NCBI RefSeq assembly: GCF_019308285.1
Contig: NZ_WWEM01000035.1
Coordinates: forward strand, 186,001 to 250,000
Direction of reading: 5' to 3'
Length of the DNA stretch: 64,000 nucleotides
Source: Flavobacterium quisquiliarum
GTDB taxonomy: Bacteria; Bacteroidota; Bacteroidia; Flavobacteriales; Flavobacteriaceae
A program made the translations under genes and the position numbers. The notes beneath the pieces were generated by a model. It ran no database searches. It was not told the origin of the DNA and worked only from the letters and a program-made list of their open reading frames with translations. This document shows positions 9,293-17,956 of the stretch, piece by piece (positions within the stretch are counted from its first letter, which is position 1; each line of letters starts with the position of its first letter).

Positions 9293-9781
9293 ATGAAAAA
9301 AACACTTTTACTTCTTTTATTCGTTGCTTCTTTTGCAAACGCACAAACAGACAAAAACAAAATCAATCAAACTTTAGATGCTTGGCATAAAGCGGCCGGC
9401 GAAGTAAAATTTGATGCTTATTTCAATACTTTAGCAGACGATGCCATCTACATTGGAACTGATGCAACAGAAAACTGGACGAAAAAAGAATTTGCAATCT
9501 GGGCAAAACCTTATTTTGACAAAGGAACAACTTGGAACTTTAAAGCTTTAGAACGTCATATCTTTTTTGACAAAACTGGAAAAATTGCTTGGTTTGATGA
9601 ATTGTTAGATACACAAATGAAAATCTGCCGTGGTTCTGGGGTTTTGGTAAAAGTAGGTAATGAATGGAAAATCCAGCATTATGTTTTATCAATGACGATT
9701 CCAAATGATGAGGTTGATGCCGTAACCAAAATCAAAGCACCAATCGAAGATACTTTGATAACAAAGCTTCAAAAGAAATAA
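9293..9781 (+). CDS. Secreted SnoaL/NTF2-like protein
   Basis: 162 residues with a clear signal peptide (about residues 1-18, ending ANAQ). The remainder fits the NTF2-like cone fold used by SnoaL and calcium/calmodulin kinase association domains: a first helix (INQTLDAWHKAAGE), DAYFNTLADDAIYIGTDATENW, and a final strand GNEWKIQHYVLS. These domains bind small hydrophobic ligands or oligomerise. It is monocistronic, followed by a terminator. The substrate is unknown; it is probably periplasmic. Confidence 0.75.
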   Translation: MKKTLLLLLFVASFANAQTDKNKINQTLDAWHKAAGEVKFDAYFNTLADDAIYIGTDATENWTKKEFAIWAKPYFDKGTTWNFKALERHIFFDKTGKIAWFDELLDTQMKICRGSGVLVKVGNEWKIQHYVLSMTIPNDEVDAVTKIKAPIEDTLITKLQKK

Positions 9782-9818
9782 AACATTTCACCTGTTTCTT
9801 TTTATAAACATAACTTTT

Positions 9819-9885
9819 CGAGCACCTTACAAGCCGAATTAAGAAATTAATTTTAATTAATTCGGCAAAAACGGTGCTTTTTTGT
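9819..9885 (+). terminator. Long hairpin terminator
   Basis: GCACC...GCCGAATTAA pairs with TTAATTCGGC...GGTGC, followed by a T run. It lies about 40 bp past the SnoaL-like gene. Confidence 0.75.
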
Positions 9886-9998
9886 AACTTTAAAATAAGA
9901 TACTGTCAAAAAAATGATGTGTATTTTAAAAAATCGATCAAAATAAAACCCACACCTCTAATTTAACAGCCTTCAAAACGAGAATATTTATTTTTTTT

Positions 9999-10006
9999 TA
10001 ACTTTG
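9999..10006 (+). promoter_or_regulatory. -7 element of amt promoter
   Basis: TAACTTTG matches the Bacteroidota TAnnTTTG element 39 bp upstream of the start codon. No clear -33 TTG is seen. Confidence 0.5.
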
Positions 10007-10044
10007 ACCCCAAAAAAAATAGGGTTAAACAAAGTATTTTAAAA

Positions 10045-11427
10045 ATGAAAATAGAAAAACGCTGGATTATTTCCTTTATTATGATCAGTGTCGTATGCAC
10101 AATTGGTGCATTTTGGCCAACAGTAACAGAAAATAGTTATGTTTTATCAGAATTCGGAACAACAGATCATATTGTTCCTGCCGATGTTGCCTGGATGCTT
10201 ACTTCAAGCTGTTTAGTTTTAATCATGACACCTGGATTATCTTTCTTTTATGGTGGAATGGTAGGAAAGAAAAACGTTATTTCGACTATGCTTCAGAGTT
10301 TTATCTGTTTGGGAGTTGTAACACTTTTATGGGTTGTGGTTGCTTTTAGTTTAGCGTTTGGAGAGCCAGTTGGTTTTGGTTCTGGAGATCATTTTTACAG
10401 CTTTTTCGGAAATCCGACCACTTTTGCTTTTATGGATTATGTAGGCGTTCTACCTCATAAACAATTGGCAAACACGATTCCGTTTATGCTTTTTGCTTTG
10501 TTTCAAATGAAATTTGCGATCATTTGTCCTGCAATCATTACAGGTTCTTTTGCAGAACGTGTTCGTTTTATCTCTTACTTAGTCTTCATTAGTTTATTTA
10601 CGATTTTCATATATGCTCCTTTATGTCACGCTGTTTGGTATCCAACGGGTGTTTTAGGAAGTTATTTTGGTGTTAAGGATTTCGCAGGAGGAACTGTGGT
10701 TCACATGAGTTCCGGTTTTGCAGCTTTGGCAGGTGTTATTGTTTTAGGAAAAAGAAAAAACAGCCAGCATATTCCAACCAATATTCCGTTTGTGTTATTA
10801 GGAACTGGAATGCTTTGGTTTGGTTGGTTCGGATTCAACGCTGGATCTGCTCTTGCTGCCAACGGAACAGCCGCTATGGCTTTTGCAACAACCACTACTT
10901 CATCGGCTGCTGCTATGTTAACTTGGATTTTCTTCGATAGAATGAACGGAAGAAAAGTTTCTGCTTTAGGTGCTTGTATTGGAGCTGTTGTGGGTCTTGT
11001 TGCCATTACTCCAGCCGCAGGATTTATTTCAGTACCAGAAAGTATGTTCTTCGGATTTGTGACGGCTTTGGTTTCTAACACGGCTGTAAACTGTAAATAT
11101 TCTAAAAGATTTGACGATACTCTTGACGTTTTTGCCTGCCACGGTGTTGGTGGAATTATGGGAATGATTCTTACGGCTATTTTTGCTCACGGCGAAAATG
11201 CAAGTTTATTACACGGAGGATGGAATGTTTTCGGACACCATATGATGGCCTTAGTTTTAGTTTCTGTCTTTACTTTCTTCGGAGCTTATTTCTTATTTAA
11301 AGTAACGAACTTCATTATTCCATTGAGAGTTTCGGAAGAATCAGAACATATTGGACTGGATTTATCTCAGCACGATGAATCTCTAGATCCAAAAGCACAA
11401 CCAATTACAGAACCACATTACGGTTAA
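10045..11427 (+). CDS. amt: Ammonium transporter (Amt family)
   Basis: 460 residues with about 11 hydrophobic membrane segments. Family signatures include MTPGLSFFYGGMVG early on, the twin-histidine pore residues (PLCHAVWYP and ACHGVGGIMG), and FGWFGFNAGSA. It conducts ammonium/ammonia across the inner membrane. The hydrophilic C-terminal tail is short. Unusually for this family, no GlnK/PII gene is adjacent. The first hydrophobic segment (about 9-25) could be a cleaved signal, as in some Amt proteins. Confidence 0.95.
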   Translation: MKIEKRWIISFIMISVVCTIGAFWPTVTENSYVLSEFGTTDHIVPADVAWMLTSSCLVLIMTPGLSFFYGGMVGKKNVISTMLQSFICLGVVTLLWVVVAFSLAFGEPVGFGSGDHFYSFFGNPTTFAFMDYVGVLPHKQLANTIPFMLFALFQMKFAIICPAIITGSFAERVRFISYLVFISLFTIFIYAPLCHAVWYPTGVLGSYFGVKDFAGGTVVHMSSGFAALAGVIVLGKRKNSQHIPTNIPFVLLGTGMLWFGWFGFNAGSALAANGTAAMAFATTTTSSAAAMLTWIFFDRMNGRKVSALGACIGAVVGLVAITPAAGFISVPESMFFGFVTALVSNTAVNCKYSKRFDDTLDVFACHGVGGIMGMILTAIFAHGENASLLHGGWNVFGHHMMALVLVSVFTFFGAYFLFKVTNFIIPLRVSEESEHIGLDLSQHDESLDPKAQPITEPHYG

Positions 11428-11444
11428 AAAATATTTTTTTTTCA

Positions 11445-11493
11445 GCCACGAATTCACGAATTATTTTAAAAATAAAATTCGTGAATTCGTGGC
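11445..11493. repeat. GCCACGAATTC hairpin
   Basis: Perfect 18-bp arms at 11445-11462 and 11476-11493 follow the amt stop, and a further single arm copy lies near 11564-11580. The same arm recurs at 36796-36813. It probably serves as amt terminator. Confidence 0.8.
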
Positions 11494-11629
11494 TTTAAAA
11501 TTTTAAGTACAGATTTGAAAATCTTTTTAATCTTTATAATCTGTGGCAAAAATAAATAAAGTACAATTCGTGAATTCGTAGTGAAAAACATTTAAACCTT
11601 CTTAAGCCGTTTCATTCGTTTATATTCCT

Positions 11630-11637
11630 TAATTTTG
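11630..11637 (+). promoter_or_regulatory. -7 element of trmB promoter
   Basis: TAATTTTG matches TAnnTTTG 16 bp before the GTG start, implying a very short 5' leader. Confidence 0.5.
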
Positions 11638-11653
11638 CCAAAAATTTTTAAAA

Positions 11654-12331
11654 GTGGGAAGCAAAAATAAACTTAAAAGATTCAGAGAAAACGAAACATT
11701 TCAAAACGTTTTTCAACCAACCAGAGAAGAAGTTGTAGGCGATTTAATGCCTTTAAAAGGAAAATGGAACTCTGACTTCTTTAAAAATGATAATCCTTTA
11801 GTTTTAGAGTTAGGATGTGGAAAAGGAGAATATTCTGTTGGATTAGCTGAAAAATACCCAGACAAAAATTTTATCGGAATTGACATTAAAGGTGCTCGTT
11901 TTTGGCGTGGTGCTAAAACTGCTGTTGAAGACGGTCTTCATAATGTGGCTTTTGTACGTACTCAAATCGAATTGATCAATCATATTTTTGCCGAAGGCGA
12001 AGTAGATGAAATCTGGATTACTTTCCCAGATCCGCAGATCAAATACAAAAGAACGAAACACAGAATGACCAATTCTGAATTCTTGAAATTATACAAAAAG
12101 ATCCTTAAAAAAGATGGTGTCGTAAACTTAAAAACTGACAGCGAATTTATGCATGGATATACACTTGGTTTACTTCACGGAGAAGGGCACGAAGTTTTAT
12201 ATGCGAACCATAATGTTTACAAAAATGAAGGAAGTCCAGAAGTTGTCACTTCAATTCAGACATTTTATGAGAAACAATATCTAGAAATTAACAAGGCAAT
12301 TACGTATATTCGTTTCAAAATTAAAGACTAA
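11654..12331 (+). CDS. trmB: tRNA (guanine-N7-)-methyltransferase
   Basis: 225 residues from a GTG start; the GSKNKLKRF N-terminus is typical of Bacteroidota TrmB. The SAM site is LELGCGKGEYSVGLA, followed by NFIGIDIKGARFW and the family's substrate motif WITFPDPQIKYKRTKHR. It makes m7G46 in the variable loop of tRNAs. The LysE-type gene follows after 41 bp on the same strand and may be co-transcribed. Confidence 0.95.
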   Translation: MGSKNKLKRFRENETFQNVFQPTREEVVGDLMPLKGKWNSDFFKNDNPLVLELGCGKGEYSVGLAEKYPDKNFIGIDIKGARFWRGAKTAVEDGLHNVAFVRTQIELINHIFAEGEVDEIWITFPDPQIKYKRTKHRMTNSEFLKLYKKILKKDGVVNLKTDSEFMHGYTLGLLHGEGHEVLYANHNVYKNEGSPEVVTSIQTFYEKQYLEINKAITYIRFKIKD

Positions 12332-12372
12332 TTTAATTTTGAAAACAACCTTTTAACCACACAAACTGCTGA

Positions 12373-13011
12373 ATGGTATATCTTGCTCCATTACTTTCAG
12401 GTTTCATTGCCGCTATTATTGGGATTATTCCTCCGGGATTAATCAACATGACGGCAGCTAAAATAAATCTGAAAGAAGGAAAAAAGAATGCCTTATGGTT
12501 TGTTATTGGTGCGGTTCTCGTTATTTTTTTTCAGGTTTATGTTTCGGTTCTTTTTGCAAGAGTTATAGATAATAGACCAGATGTGGTAACCTTGCTGAGA
12601 GAAGCTGGTTTTTTTATCTTTTCAATCTTAACGATTTACTTTTTGTTTATTGCCAAAGATCCTAAAACCAAGAAAAAATCGAAGATTAAAAAGAGCAGTA
12701 AAAAAAGTCGTTTCTTTTTAGGAATGCTGCTCTCTGGATTAAATTTCTTTCCAATTCCGTATTACGTTGTGGTAAGCGTTACTTTGGCTTCCTATCATCT
12801 TTTTGCATTCGAAAACAATATCATTTTTACTTTTGTATTAGGATCTGTTTTGGGATCATTTGCTGCTTTGTACAGTTACATTGCTTTCTTTGGAAGAATC
12901 GAAAAGAAAACTGATTACTTAATGCGAAACATGAATACTATAATAGGGACTATTACGGGTGTTATTGCTCTTGTAACACTTTTTAATATTTTAAATTACT
13001 ATTTCGGTTAA
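12373..13011 (+). CDS. LysE/RhtB-type exporter
   Basis: 212 residues with about six hydrophobic segments and a basic central loop (KDPKTKKKSKIKKSSKK). The N-terminus PLLSGFIAAIIGIIPPGLINM matches the LysE/RhtB pattern, with Pro-Gly at the end of helix 1. The family exports amino acids and small metabolites, and the substrate here is unknown. It lies 41 bp behind trmB. Confidence 0.75.
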   Translation: MVYLAPLLSGFIAAIIGIIPPGLINMTAAKINLKEGKKNALWFVIGAVLVIFFQVYVSVLFARVIDNRPDVVTLLREAGFFIFSILTIYFLFIAKDPKTKKKSKIKKSSKKSRFFLGMLLSGLNFFPIPYYVVVSVTLASYHLFAFENNIIFTFVLGSVLGSFAALYSYIAFFGRIEKKTDYLMRNMNTIIGTITGVIALVTLFNILNYYFG

Positions 13012-13020
13012 TTTTATATC

Positions 13021-13171
13021 GCCACAAATTAAAAGGATTAAAATGATTTTTTTACTTTGTGATAAAGGTTTTTCACGCAGATTTTGCAGATTTAAGCAGA
13101 TCTAAAGATTTTTTTGATTTAATTTTAATCTACATGAAACCAATTTTCAAATAATCATTTTAATCTGTGGC
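13021..13171. repeat. CACARATTAAAAGG inverted repeat
   Basis: Left arm from 13021 (GCCACAAATTAAAAGGATTA) and right arm 13152-13171 (ending TTTTAATCTGTGGC) are imperfect complements. The loop holds further words, CACGCAGATTTTGCAGATTT, that also occur at 36843-36875. Same family as 14977-15077. Confidence 0.65.
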
Positions 13172-13184
13172 AAAAGAATAACTT

Positions 13185-13511
13185 ATGGCTGAGGAAAATT
13201 TTTTCGAAAGAGTTTATGTAATCGCAAGACAAATTCCTTACGGAAAAGTAACTTCTTATGGTGCAATTGCAAAAGCTTTAGGAACTGCAAGATCGGCAAG
13301 AATGGTTGGCTGGGCCATGAATGCCTGTCATAACATGGATGATGTTCCCGCACATAGAGTCGTAAACCAAAAAGGTCTTTTGACTGGGAAACATCATTTT
13401 GACGGAACCAATTTAATGCAGCAATTATTAGAAAACGAAGGAATTAAAGTCGTAGACAATCAGATTGTTGATTTTGAAAAACACTTTTGGAAACCCGAGA
13501 TTGAATCGTAA
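13185..13511 (+). CDS. Alkyltransferase-like (ATL) MGMT-fold protein
   Basis: 108 residues matching the DNA-binding C-terminal domain of O6-alkylguanine-DNA alkyltransferase: IPYGKVTSYGAIAKALG, then SARMVGWAM with the arginine-finger region. The active-site motif PCHRV reads PAHRV here, so the alkyl-accepting cysteine is replaced by alanine. Such ATL proteins bind O6-alkylguanine without repairing it and pass the lesion to nucleotide excision repair. The frame is intact and the length normal for ATLs, so this is a lineage variant rather than a broken gene. Confidence 0.88.
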   Translation: MAEENFFERVYVIARQIPYGKVTSYGAIAKALGTARSARMVGWAMNACHNMDDVPAHRVVNQKGLLTGKHHFDGTNLMQQLLENEGIKVVDNQIVDFEKHFWKPEIES

Positions 13512-13528
13512 AAAACTCTGTATGACTT

Positions 13529-13625
13529 CCTGCAAGGTTTCCAAAACCTTGTAGATCTATACTCTTCTATTTCTCAAACTAATCTTTAAAATATGATACC
13601 TACAAGGTTTTGGAAACCTTGCAGG
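13529..13625. repeat. Paired CTACAAGGTTTT hairpins
   Basis: Perfect 26-bp inverted arms at 13529-13554 and 13600-13625. Each arm is itself near-palindromic (CAAGGTTT..AAAACCTTG). They separate the ATL gene from the convergent kinase gene. A single copy of the arm occurs at 17870-17896. Confidence 0.8.
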
Positions 13626-13635
13626 AGAGCTAAAT

Positions 13636-14961
13636 TTAAATCAAACAAATCACAAAATCGGTTTTTTCGGCATCGGTTTGGTAGCTTAAATAACCGCCGT
13701 GTGCTTCAATGATGTTTTTAGAGAGCGTTAAGCCAATTCCTGCGCCATCTTTTCTGGTCGTAAAAAATGGAAGAAAGACTTTATCACGAATTTCAGGATC
13801 GACTCCTCTTCCATTATCTGAAATCACAATAAAAAAACGATTGTTTTCAGTATAACTCGAAAGAATCAATTTCTTTTCTGTCTTTTCTTTTAAGGCATGA
13901 ATACTATTCGTAATCAAATTAATAATTACCTGCTCCATTTGGTTTTTATCTATCATAATCGAACGAGAGCTATGAATTTCATTAATCAATTCAATTCCTT
14001 CCGCTTTTATAATCGGATTCATGATTCGGAGACAATCTTCAAACAAAGCATTAATTGGAGTCATTTGTTTGTTTGGTGTTGGAAGCATGGCCAGTTTTCT
14101 GTAATTCTCCACAAAAACCTGCAAGTGGTCACTTCTGTTTATAATGGTCGAAATACTGCTTTTAATATCTTCAAAATCGTCTTCTTCTAATTTATCCTGA
14201 TCGACAATATGAAGAAGATTCTGCGAAAGCGCACGAATCGGCGTTAGCGAATTCATTAATTCATGTGAAATAATTTTCATTAAATTAATCCAAGCTTCTT
14301 TTTCTTTTTTCTCAATTACACGCTGAATACTGTCTAATAGAATGATGAAATATTCTTTGTTATAAGTTTGTGTACGCGAAGTCTGAAGCATAAAAGTCTG
14401 CAGATCCTGATCTTCTATTTTAATCGAAATTGCGGTTTTAAGTTCTGCAAAATCAACATTTTCTATTTCGTTGCAAAGTACAGGAAGATAATTTTTTAGG
14501 TATTTCCAATGACCAACTTTAGGGACTTTAAAGAGATTTGAAAAGCAGTCATTCATGATAAAAATCGACCAAGAATCGTTTTCTTTTTCTAAAATTAAAG
14601 CAGCAGTGTCAATACTATTTAAAATCGATTGATAAATTAACTCTTTGGAGATCTGCTCTTGTCTCTGAACTTTTAAGGTGTCATACAAACGATACAAGCT
14701 ATTGAAATTGTCTTTCTTATGTTCTTCTGGAAAATAGGTTGAAAAGTCATCATGTAATATTGAATCGATGGTTTTATCATAGAATAATAATTGGCTTTTG
14801 ACAAAAAAGTACATTTCAAAAAGGAAGACCAAAACAAAGAAACCAACCAAAAGCGCATTGAATCGAAATCCTTTGTACAACAACAAAACGCTGCCAAGAA
14901 AGAGCGCTATTACAAACAGAACCCTCATAAATAGTGCGTTATAAAACTTCCAATTCTTCAT
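13636..14961 (-). CDS. Sensor histidine kinase (NtrB-like partner of the sigma-54 activator)
   Basis: 441 residues. Two N-terminal membrane helices (about 8-28 and 33-53) have only a few residues between them, so there is little periplasmic sensor. A PAS-like cytoplasmic region follows, then the H-box ISHELMNSLTPIRAL with phosphoacceptor His. The ATPase domain shows VIINLITNSIHAL (N-box), SDNGRGV (G1) and DGAGIGLTLSKNI (G2). It sits downstream of the NtrC-type regulator, which it should phosphorylate. Arrangement and H-box match kinases of sigma-54 two-component systems. Confidence 0.92.
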   Translation of the reverse strand: MKNWKFYNALFMRVLFVIALFLGSVLLLYKGFRFNALLVGFFVLVFLFEMYFFVKSQLLFYDKTIDSILHDDFSTYFPEEHKKDNFNSLYRLYDTLKVQRQEQISKELIYQSILNSIDTAALILEKENDSWSIFIMNDCFSNLFKVPKVGHWKYLKNYLPVLCNEIENVDFAELKTAISIKIEDQDLQTFMLQTSRTQTYNKEYFIILLDSIQRVIEKKEKEAWINLMKIISHELMNSLTPIRALSQNLLHIVDQDKLEEDDFEDIKSSISTIINRSDHLQVFVENYRKLAMLPTPNKQMTPINALFEDCLRIMNPIIKAEGIELINEIHSSRSIMIDKNQMEQVIINLITNSIHALKEKTEKKLILSSYTENNRFFIVISDNGRGVDPEIRDKVFLPFFTTRKDGAGIGLTLSKNIIEAHGGYLSYQTDAEKTDFVICLI

Positions 14962-14976
14962 GTTTATTTTCTTTTA

Positions 14977-15077
14977 GCCACAGATTAAAAGGATTAATAG
15001 GATTATATTTTCTGTCTGTTCAATTCAAATAAAATACACAACGCTAAAAAATCATTCTAATCCTTTTAATCTGTGGC
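14977..15077. repeat. GCCACAGATTAAAAGG inverted repeat
   Basis: Perfect 20-bp arms at 14977-14996 and 15058-15077 lie between the regulator and kinase genes. The hairpin may lower read-through from regulator into kinase. Same family as 13021-13171. Confidence 0.8.
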
Positions 15078-15093
15078 AAAACTTAATTTACGT

Positions 15094-16446
15094 TTAATTC
15101 TTCAGATCGTACTTTTCAATTCTGCGGTATAAAGCTGCTCTCGATAATCCCAATTCCTCAGCTGTTTTACTGATGTTACCGTTGTGCTTGAATAAGGCTT
15201 TTTCGATAGCACCTTTTTCCATTTCTGATAAAGGATTTTCATCGTTTTCTTGAATTTCTTCAAAGTCCAAAATATCTAAATCCAATACAGAAATTGTATT
15301 ATTTTCGGCCAAAATTAAAGCACGTTCGATTTTGTTTTCCATTTCACGAACATTTCCTTTCCATGGATATCTTTCTAAATAAGGAGCTGCATTTTCTTCA
15401 AAATGCCAATTTTCTTGATTGTATTTTTGGGCTATTTGCTCGAGAATAAAATTGGCCATGGGTACAATATCATCTTTTCGTTCTCTTAAGGAAGGCAGAT
15501 TAATTTCCATTGTATTGATTCGATAAAGCAAATCTTCACGGAAAGTCTTATTTTTTACTTCGGTTTTAATGTCGCTGTTTGTGGCTGCAATCACACGAAC
15601 ATTCAAAGGTCTTGGTTTGCTCTCTCCCAAACGTGTCACGGTTTTGGTCTGTAAAACATGAAGCAATTTGGCTTGCAAATGCAACGGAATATTTCCGATT
15701 TCATCTAAAAAAATGGTTCCGTTTGCAGCATTTTCAAAACGGCCGGGAGTGTCAATTTTGGCATCGGTAAAAGCACCTTTAGCATAACCGAAAAGTTCAC
15801 TTTCGAATAAATTATCACTTAAAGATCCCAAATCTACATGTACAAAAGGCTGATTTTTTCTTTCGGAATGCTGCTGAATAAACTCCGCAAAAACATATTT
15901 TCCTGTTCCGTTTTCACCTAAAATCAGAACGTTTGCATCGGTTCTCGCTACTTTTTCGGCAATAGAATAAGCTTGTTTTATTTTGGCAGAAGTTCCAACG
16001 AAATATTTCTTTTCAGATTTGCCGTCATTTTCAACAGCTGTTTTTTTACTGTTTTTTCTGCTTTCGACAACTGCTTTATCAATCGTTTCCAGTAATTTTT
16101 CATTATTCCATGGCTTTAAAACATAATCAAAAGCGCCAATTTTGATGCTTTCTACTGCTGTTTCTATTTTGCCAAAAGCTGTCATTAAAATTACAATTGT
16201 ATTTGGCGAAAGCGTTTTAATTTCTTTCAACCAATGAATTCCTTCGCGCCCGTCTTCAAAACCAATTCGATAATTCATATCCAGCAAAACCACATTTATT
16301 TCATTTTCGGCCAAGATTGAAATGATTTTTTTAGGATTATTTTCTGTAAAAATCGTTTCAAAATGTTTTTTGAGAATCATTTTTGCCGAAAAAAGAATTT
16401 CTTCCTGATCGTCAACTATTAATATTTGGGCTTGTTTTTTTCGCAT
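15094..16446 (-). CDS. Sigma-54-dependent response regulator (NtrC family)
   Basis: 450 residues in three domains. The receiver (about 1-125) has the phosphoacceptor Asp in VVLLDMNYR. The AAA+ sigma-54 interaction domain (about 150-380) has Walker A GENGTGK, Walker B GTIFLDEIG and the loop ESELFGYAKGAFTDA. The Fis-type HTH is at the C-terminus (NISKTAEELGLSRAALYRRI). The sigma-54 contact loop reads GAFTDA instead of the textbook GAFTGA. Encoded divergently from the efflux operon, it should activate that operon from a palindrome near 16482-16497 at the sigma-54 promoter near 16562. Signal unknown; envelope stress would fit the target. Confidence 0.94.
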   Translation of the reverse strand: MRKKQAQILIVDDQEEILFSAKMILKKHFETIFTENNPKKIISILAENEINVVLLDMNYRIGFEDGREGIHWLKEIKTLSPNTIVILMTAFGKIETAVESIKIGAFDYVLKPWNNEKLLETIDKAVVESRKNSKKTAVENDGKSEKKYFVGTSAKIKQAYSIAEKVARTDANVLILGENGTGKYVFAEFIQQHSERKNQPFVHVDLGSLSDNLFESELFGYAKGAFTDAKIDTPGRFENAANGTIFLDEIGNIPLHLQAKLLHVLQTKTVTRLGESKPRPLNVRVIAATNSDIKTEVKNKTFREDLLYRINTMEINLPSLRERKDDIVPMANFILEQIAQKYNQENWHFEENAAPYLERYPWKGNVREMENKIERALILAENNTISVLDLDILDFEEIQENDENPLSEMEKGAIEKALFKHNGNISKTAEELGLSRAALYRRIEKYDLKN

Positions 16447-16481
16447 AAGATATTTTTTCTGTCCGCTTCCGAACGGTCAAC

Positions 16482-16497
16482 TGTTCATTATCGAACA
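16482..16497. promoter_or_regulatory. Candidate activator-binding palindrome
   Basis: TGTTC-ATTATC-GAACA, a perfect inverted repeat with 6-bp spacer, lies in the divergent region about 80 bp upstream of the -24 element, a normal enhancer position for NtrC-type activators. Confidence 0.5.
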
Positions 16498-16561
16498 CTA
16501 CTTTTTTTAAGAGGCTTTAAAACACTCTTTAAAATCAACACTTTACAAATAATAATTTTTA

Positions 16562-16577
16562 TGGCACAGTATTTACC
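16562..16577 (+). promoter_or_regulatory. Candidate sigma-54 (-24/-12) promoter
   Basis: TGGCACAGTATTTAC matches the consensus TGGCACR-N4-TTGC at nine of the ten most conserved core positions, with correct GG-to-(G)C spacing; only the -13 G is A. It precedes the efflux adaptor gene, divergent from a sigma-54 activator. Expected transcription start is near 16588. Confidence 0.65.
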
Positions 16578-16605
16578 TATTGATTATCAGCAAAATATTA
16601 AAAAA

Positions 16606-17850
16606 ATGGACAAGATAATTCCTCGTAAAAATAAAAAATTTAGATATCTCACAATAGCAATCGTTGCTTTTTTAGTTTTAGTGATTATCGTCGTTTTTGC
16701 ATTTAATACTAAACGAACTTTAAATGTAAAGACTGAGGAAATCACAATCCAAAAAGCAGAAAAAGCTTTTTTTGAAGATTTCGTTGTTTTTCAGGCAAAA
16801 GTTGAGCCATTAAACGTAATGCTTGTAAATGTAACCGAAGGTGGTTCTGTAAAAGAAATTTTTGTGGAAAATGGCGCCATGGTTACCAAAGGACAATCTC
16901 TTGCTCGCTTATACAATCCAAATACAGAATTGAATTACCTAACGCAAGAAACCGCTATTATCGAGCAGATCAACAATTTAAATACAGGAAAATTAAATAT
17001 CAGAAACCAAGAATTAAACTTAACCAAAGATTTTGTCCTGATTGAGCACGATTATAACGACGCCAAAAGATTATACGATGTAAATGCTAAACTTTTTGCT
17101 AAAGATGTAATCTCCAAAAACGACTGGAACACTTTTAAAGAAAGTCTTCGCTTTCAGGAAGAACGTAAAAAAACCATTCAACAAAGCATTCAAAAAGAAA
17201 AACAAAGCAATCAGGTTCAGATTTCTCAAATTAACCGCTCGATTCAGACAATGGAAAAGAGTTTGGAAATCCTTAGAAACAACAAAAAGAATTTCTTGAT
17301 TACAGCACCCGAAACGGGAAGATTAACTTCTTTTGAAGCAGTATTAGGTCAAAATTTTCAGGCAGGTCAAAGCATTGGTAAAATCGATTCTAAAAAAGGC
17401 TACAAACTTTCTGCCGATGTAGATGAATTTTATCTGGAAAAAGTGAGAGAAGGCTTAAAAGGCCAAGTTGAATTTAAAGGTAAAAATCTTGAAGTTTTGG
17501 TTACCAAAGTAATACCGGAAGTAAAAGGCGGACATTTTACGGTTGAACTAGTTTTTACTTCTAAAGAAGAAATTGCTTTACAAGATGGACTCAGCTTTGG
17601 CGTTAAACTAATTTTATCTGAAAAAAACAAAACATTAGTAATTCCAAAAGGAAGTTTTAATCAGGAAGCTGCAGGAAAATGGATTTTTGTAGTAAAAGGA
17701 AATAAAGCCGAAAGAAGAAACATAAAATTAGGACGTGAAAATCCTTCTTATTATGAAGTTCTGGAAGGCTTAAAAGAAGGCGAATCTGTCATTACTTCTT
17801 CTTACTCGGATTATAAAGACATTGAAGAGCTTTCGCTTCAGCAACAATAA
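16606..17850 (+). CDS. Efflux periplasmic adaptor (HlyD/MacA-like)
   Basis: About 414 residues from MDKIIPRKNKKF. A membrane anchor (about 17-37) is followed by a lipoyl/barrel-sandwich half (VTEGGSVKEIFVENGAMVTKGQSLARL), a long coiled-coil hairpin (about 115-220), the second lipoyl half and beta-barrel domains. I prefer this start because a candidate sigma-54 promoter covers the alternative ATG at 16561. With the following ATPase and permease it forms a tripartite MacAB-like efflux or lipid-transport pump. The outer-membrane channel is not encoded here. Confidence 0.85.
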   Translation: MDKIIPRKNKKFRYLTIAIVAFLVLVIIVVFAFNTKRTLNVKTEEITIQKAEKAFFEDFVVFQAKVEPLNVMLVNVTEGGSVKEIFVENGAMVTKGQSLARLYNPNTELNYLTQETAIIEQINNLNTGKLNIRNQELNLTKDFVLIEHDYNDAKRLYDVNAKLFAKDVISKNDWNTFKESLRFQEERKKTIQQSIQKEKQSNQVQISQINRSIQTMEKSLEILRNNKKNFLITAPETGRLTSFEAVLGQNFQAGQSIGKIDSKKGYKLSADVDEFYLEKVREGLKGQVEFKGKNLEVLVTKVIPEVKGGHFTVELVFTSKEEIALQDGLSFGVKLILSEKNKTLVIPKGSFNQEAAGKWIFVVKGNKAERRNIKLGRENPSYYEVLEGLKEGESVITSSYSDYKDIEELSLQQQ

Positions 17851-17869
17851 ACACAAAAAAAAAGAAATA

Positions 17870-17896
17870 CCTACAAGGTTTTAAAAACCTTGCAGG
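17870..17896. repeat. CTACAAGGTTTT hairpin
   Basis: Single near-palindrome, CCTACAAGGTTTT with AAACCTTGCAGG, between adaptor and ATPase genes. It is a copy of the arms at 13529-13625 and may attenuate operon transcription. Confidence 0.75.
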
Positions 17897-17956
17897 AAAG
17901 ACATCAATCATCAATCAAAAAACGATTTTAGTAACATTTCAAAACCTTAAAAAATT

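Noticed and set aside
10701..11081. 126-codon minus-strand frame inside the ammonium transporter gene
   Set aside because: It is the antisense shadow of a well-supported membrane protein and has no recognisable domain.
16426..16605. Upstream extension of the efflux adaptor gene, including ATG at 16561
   Set aside because: The extension overlaps the divergent regulator's start and the candidate sigma-54 promoter; the membrane anchor starts properly from 16606.
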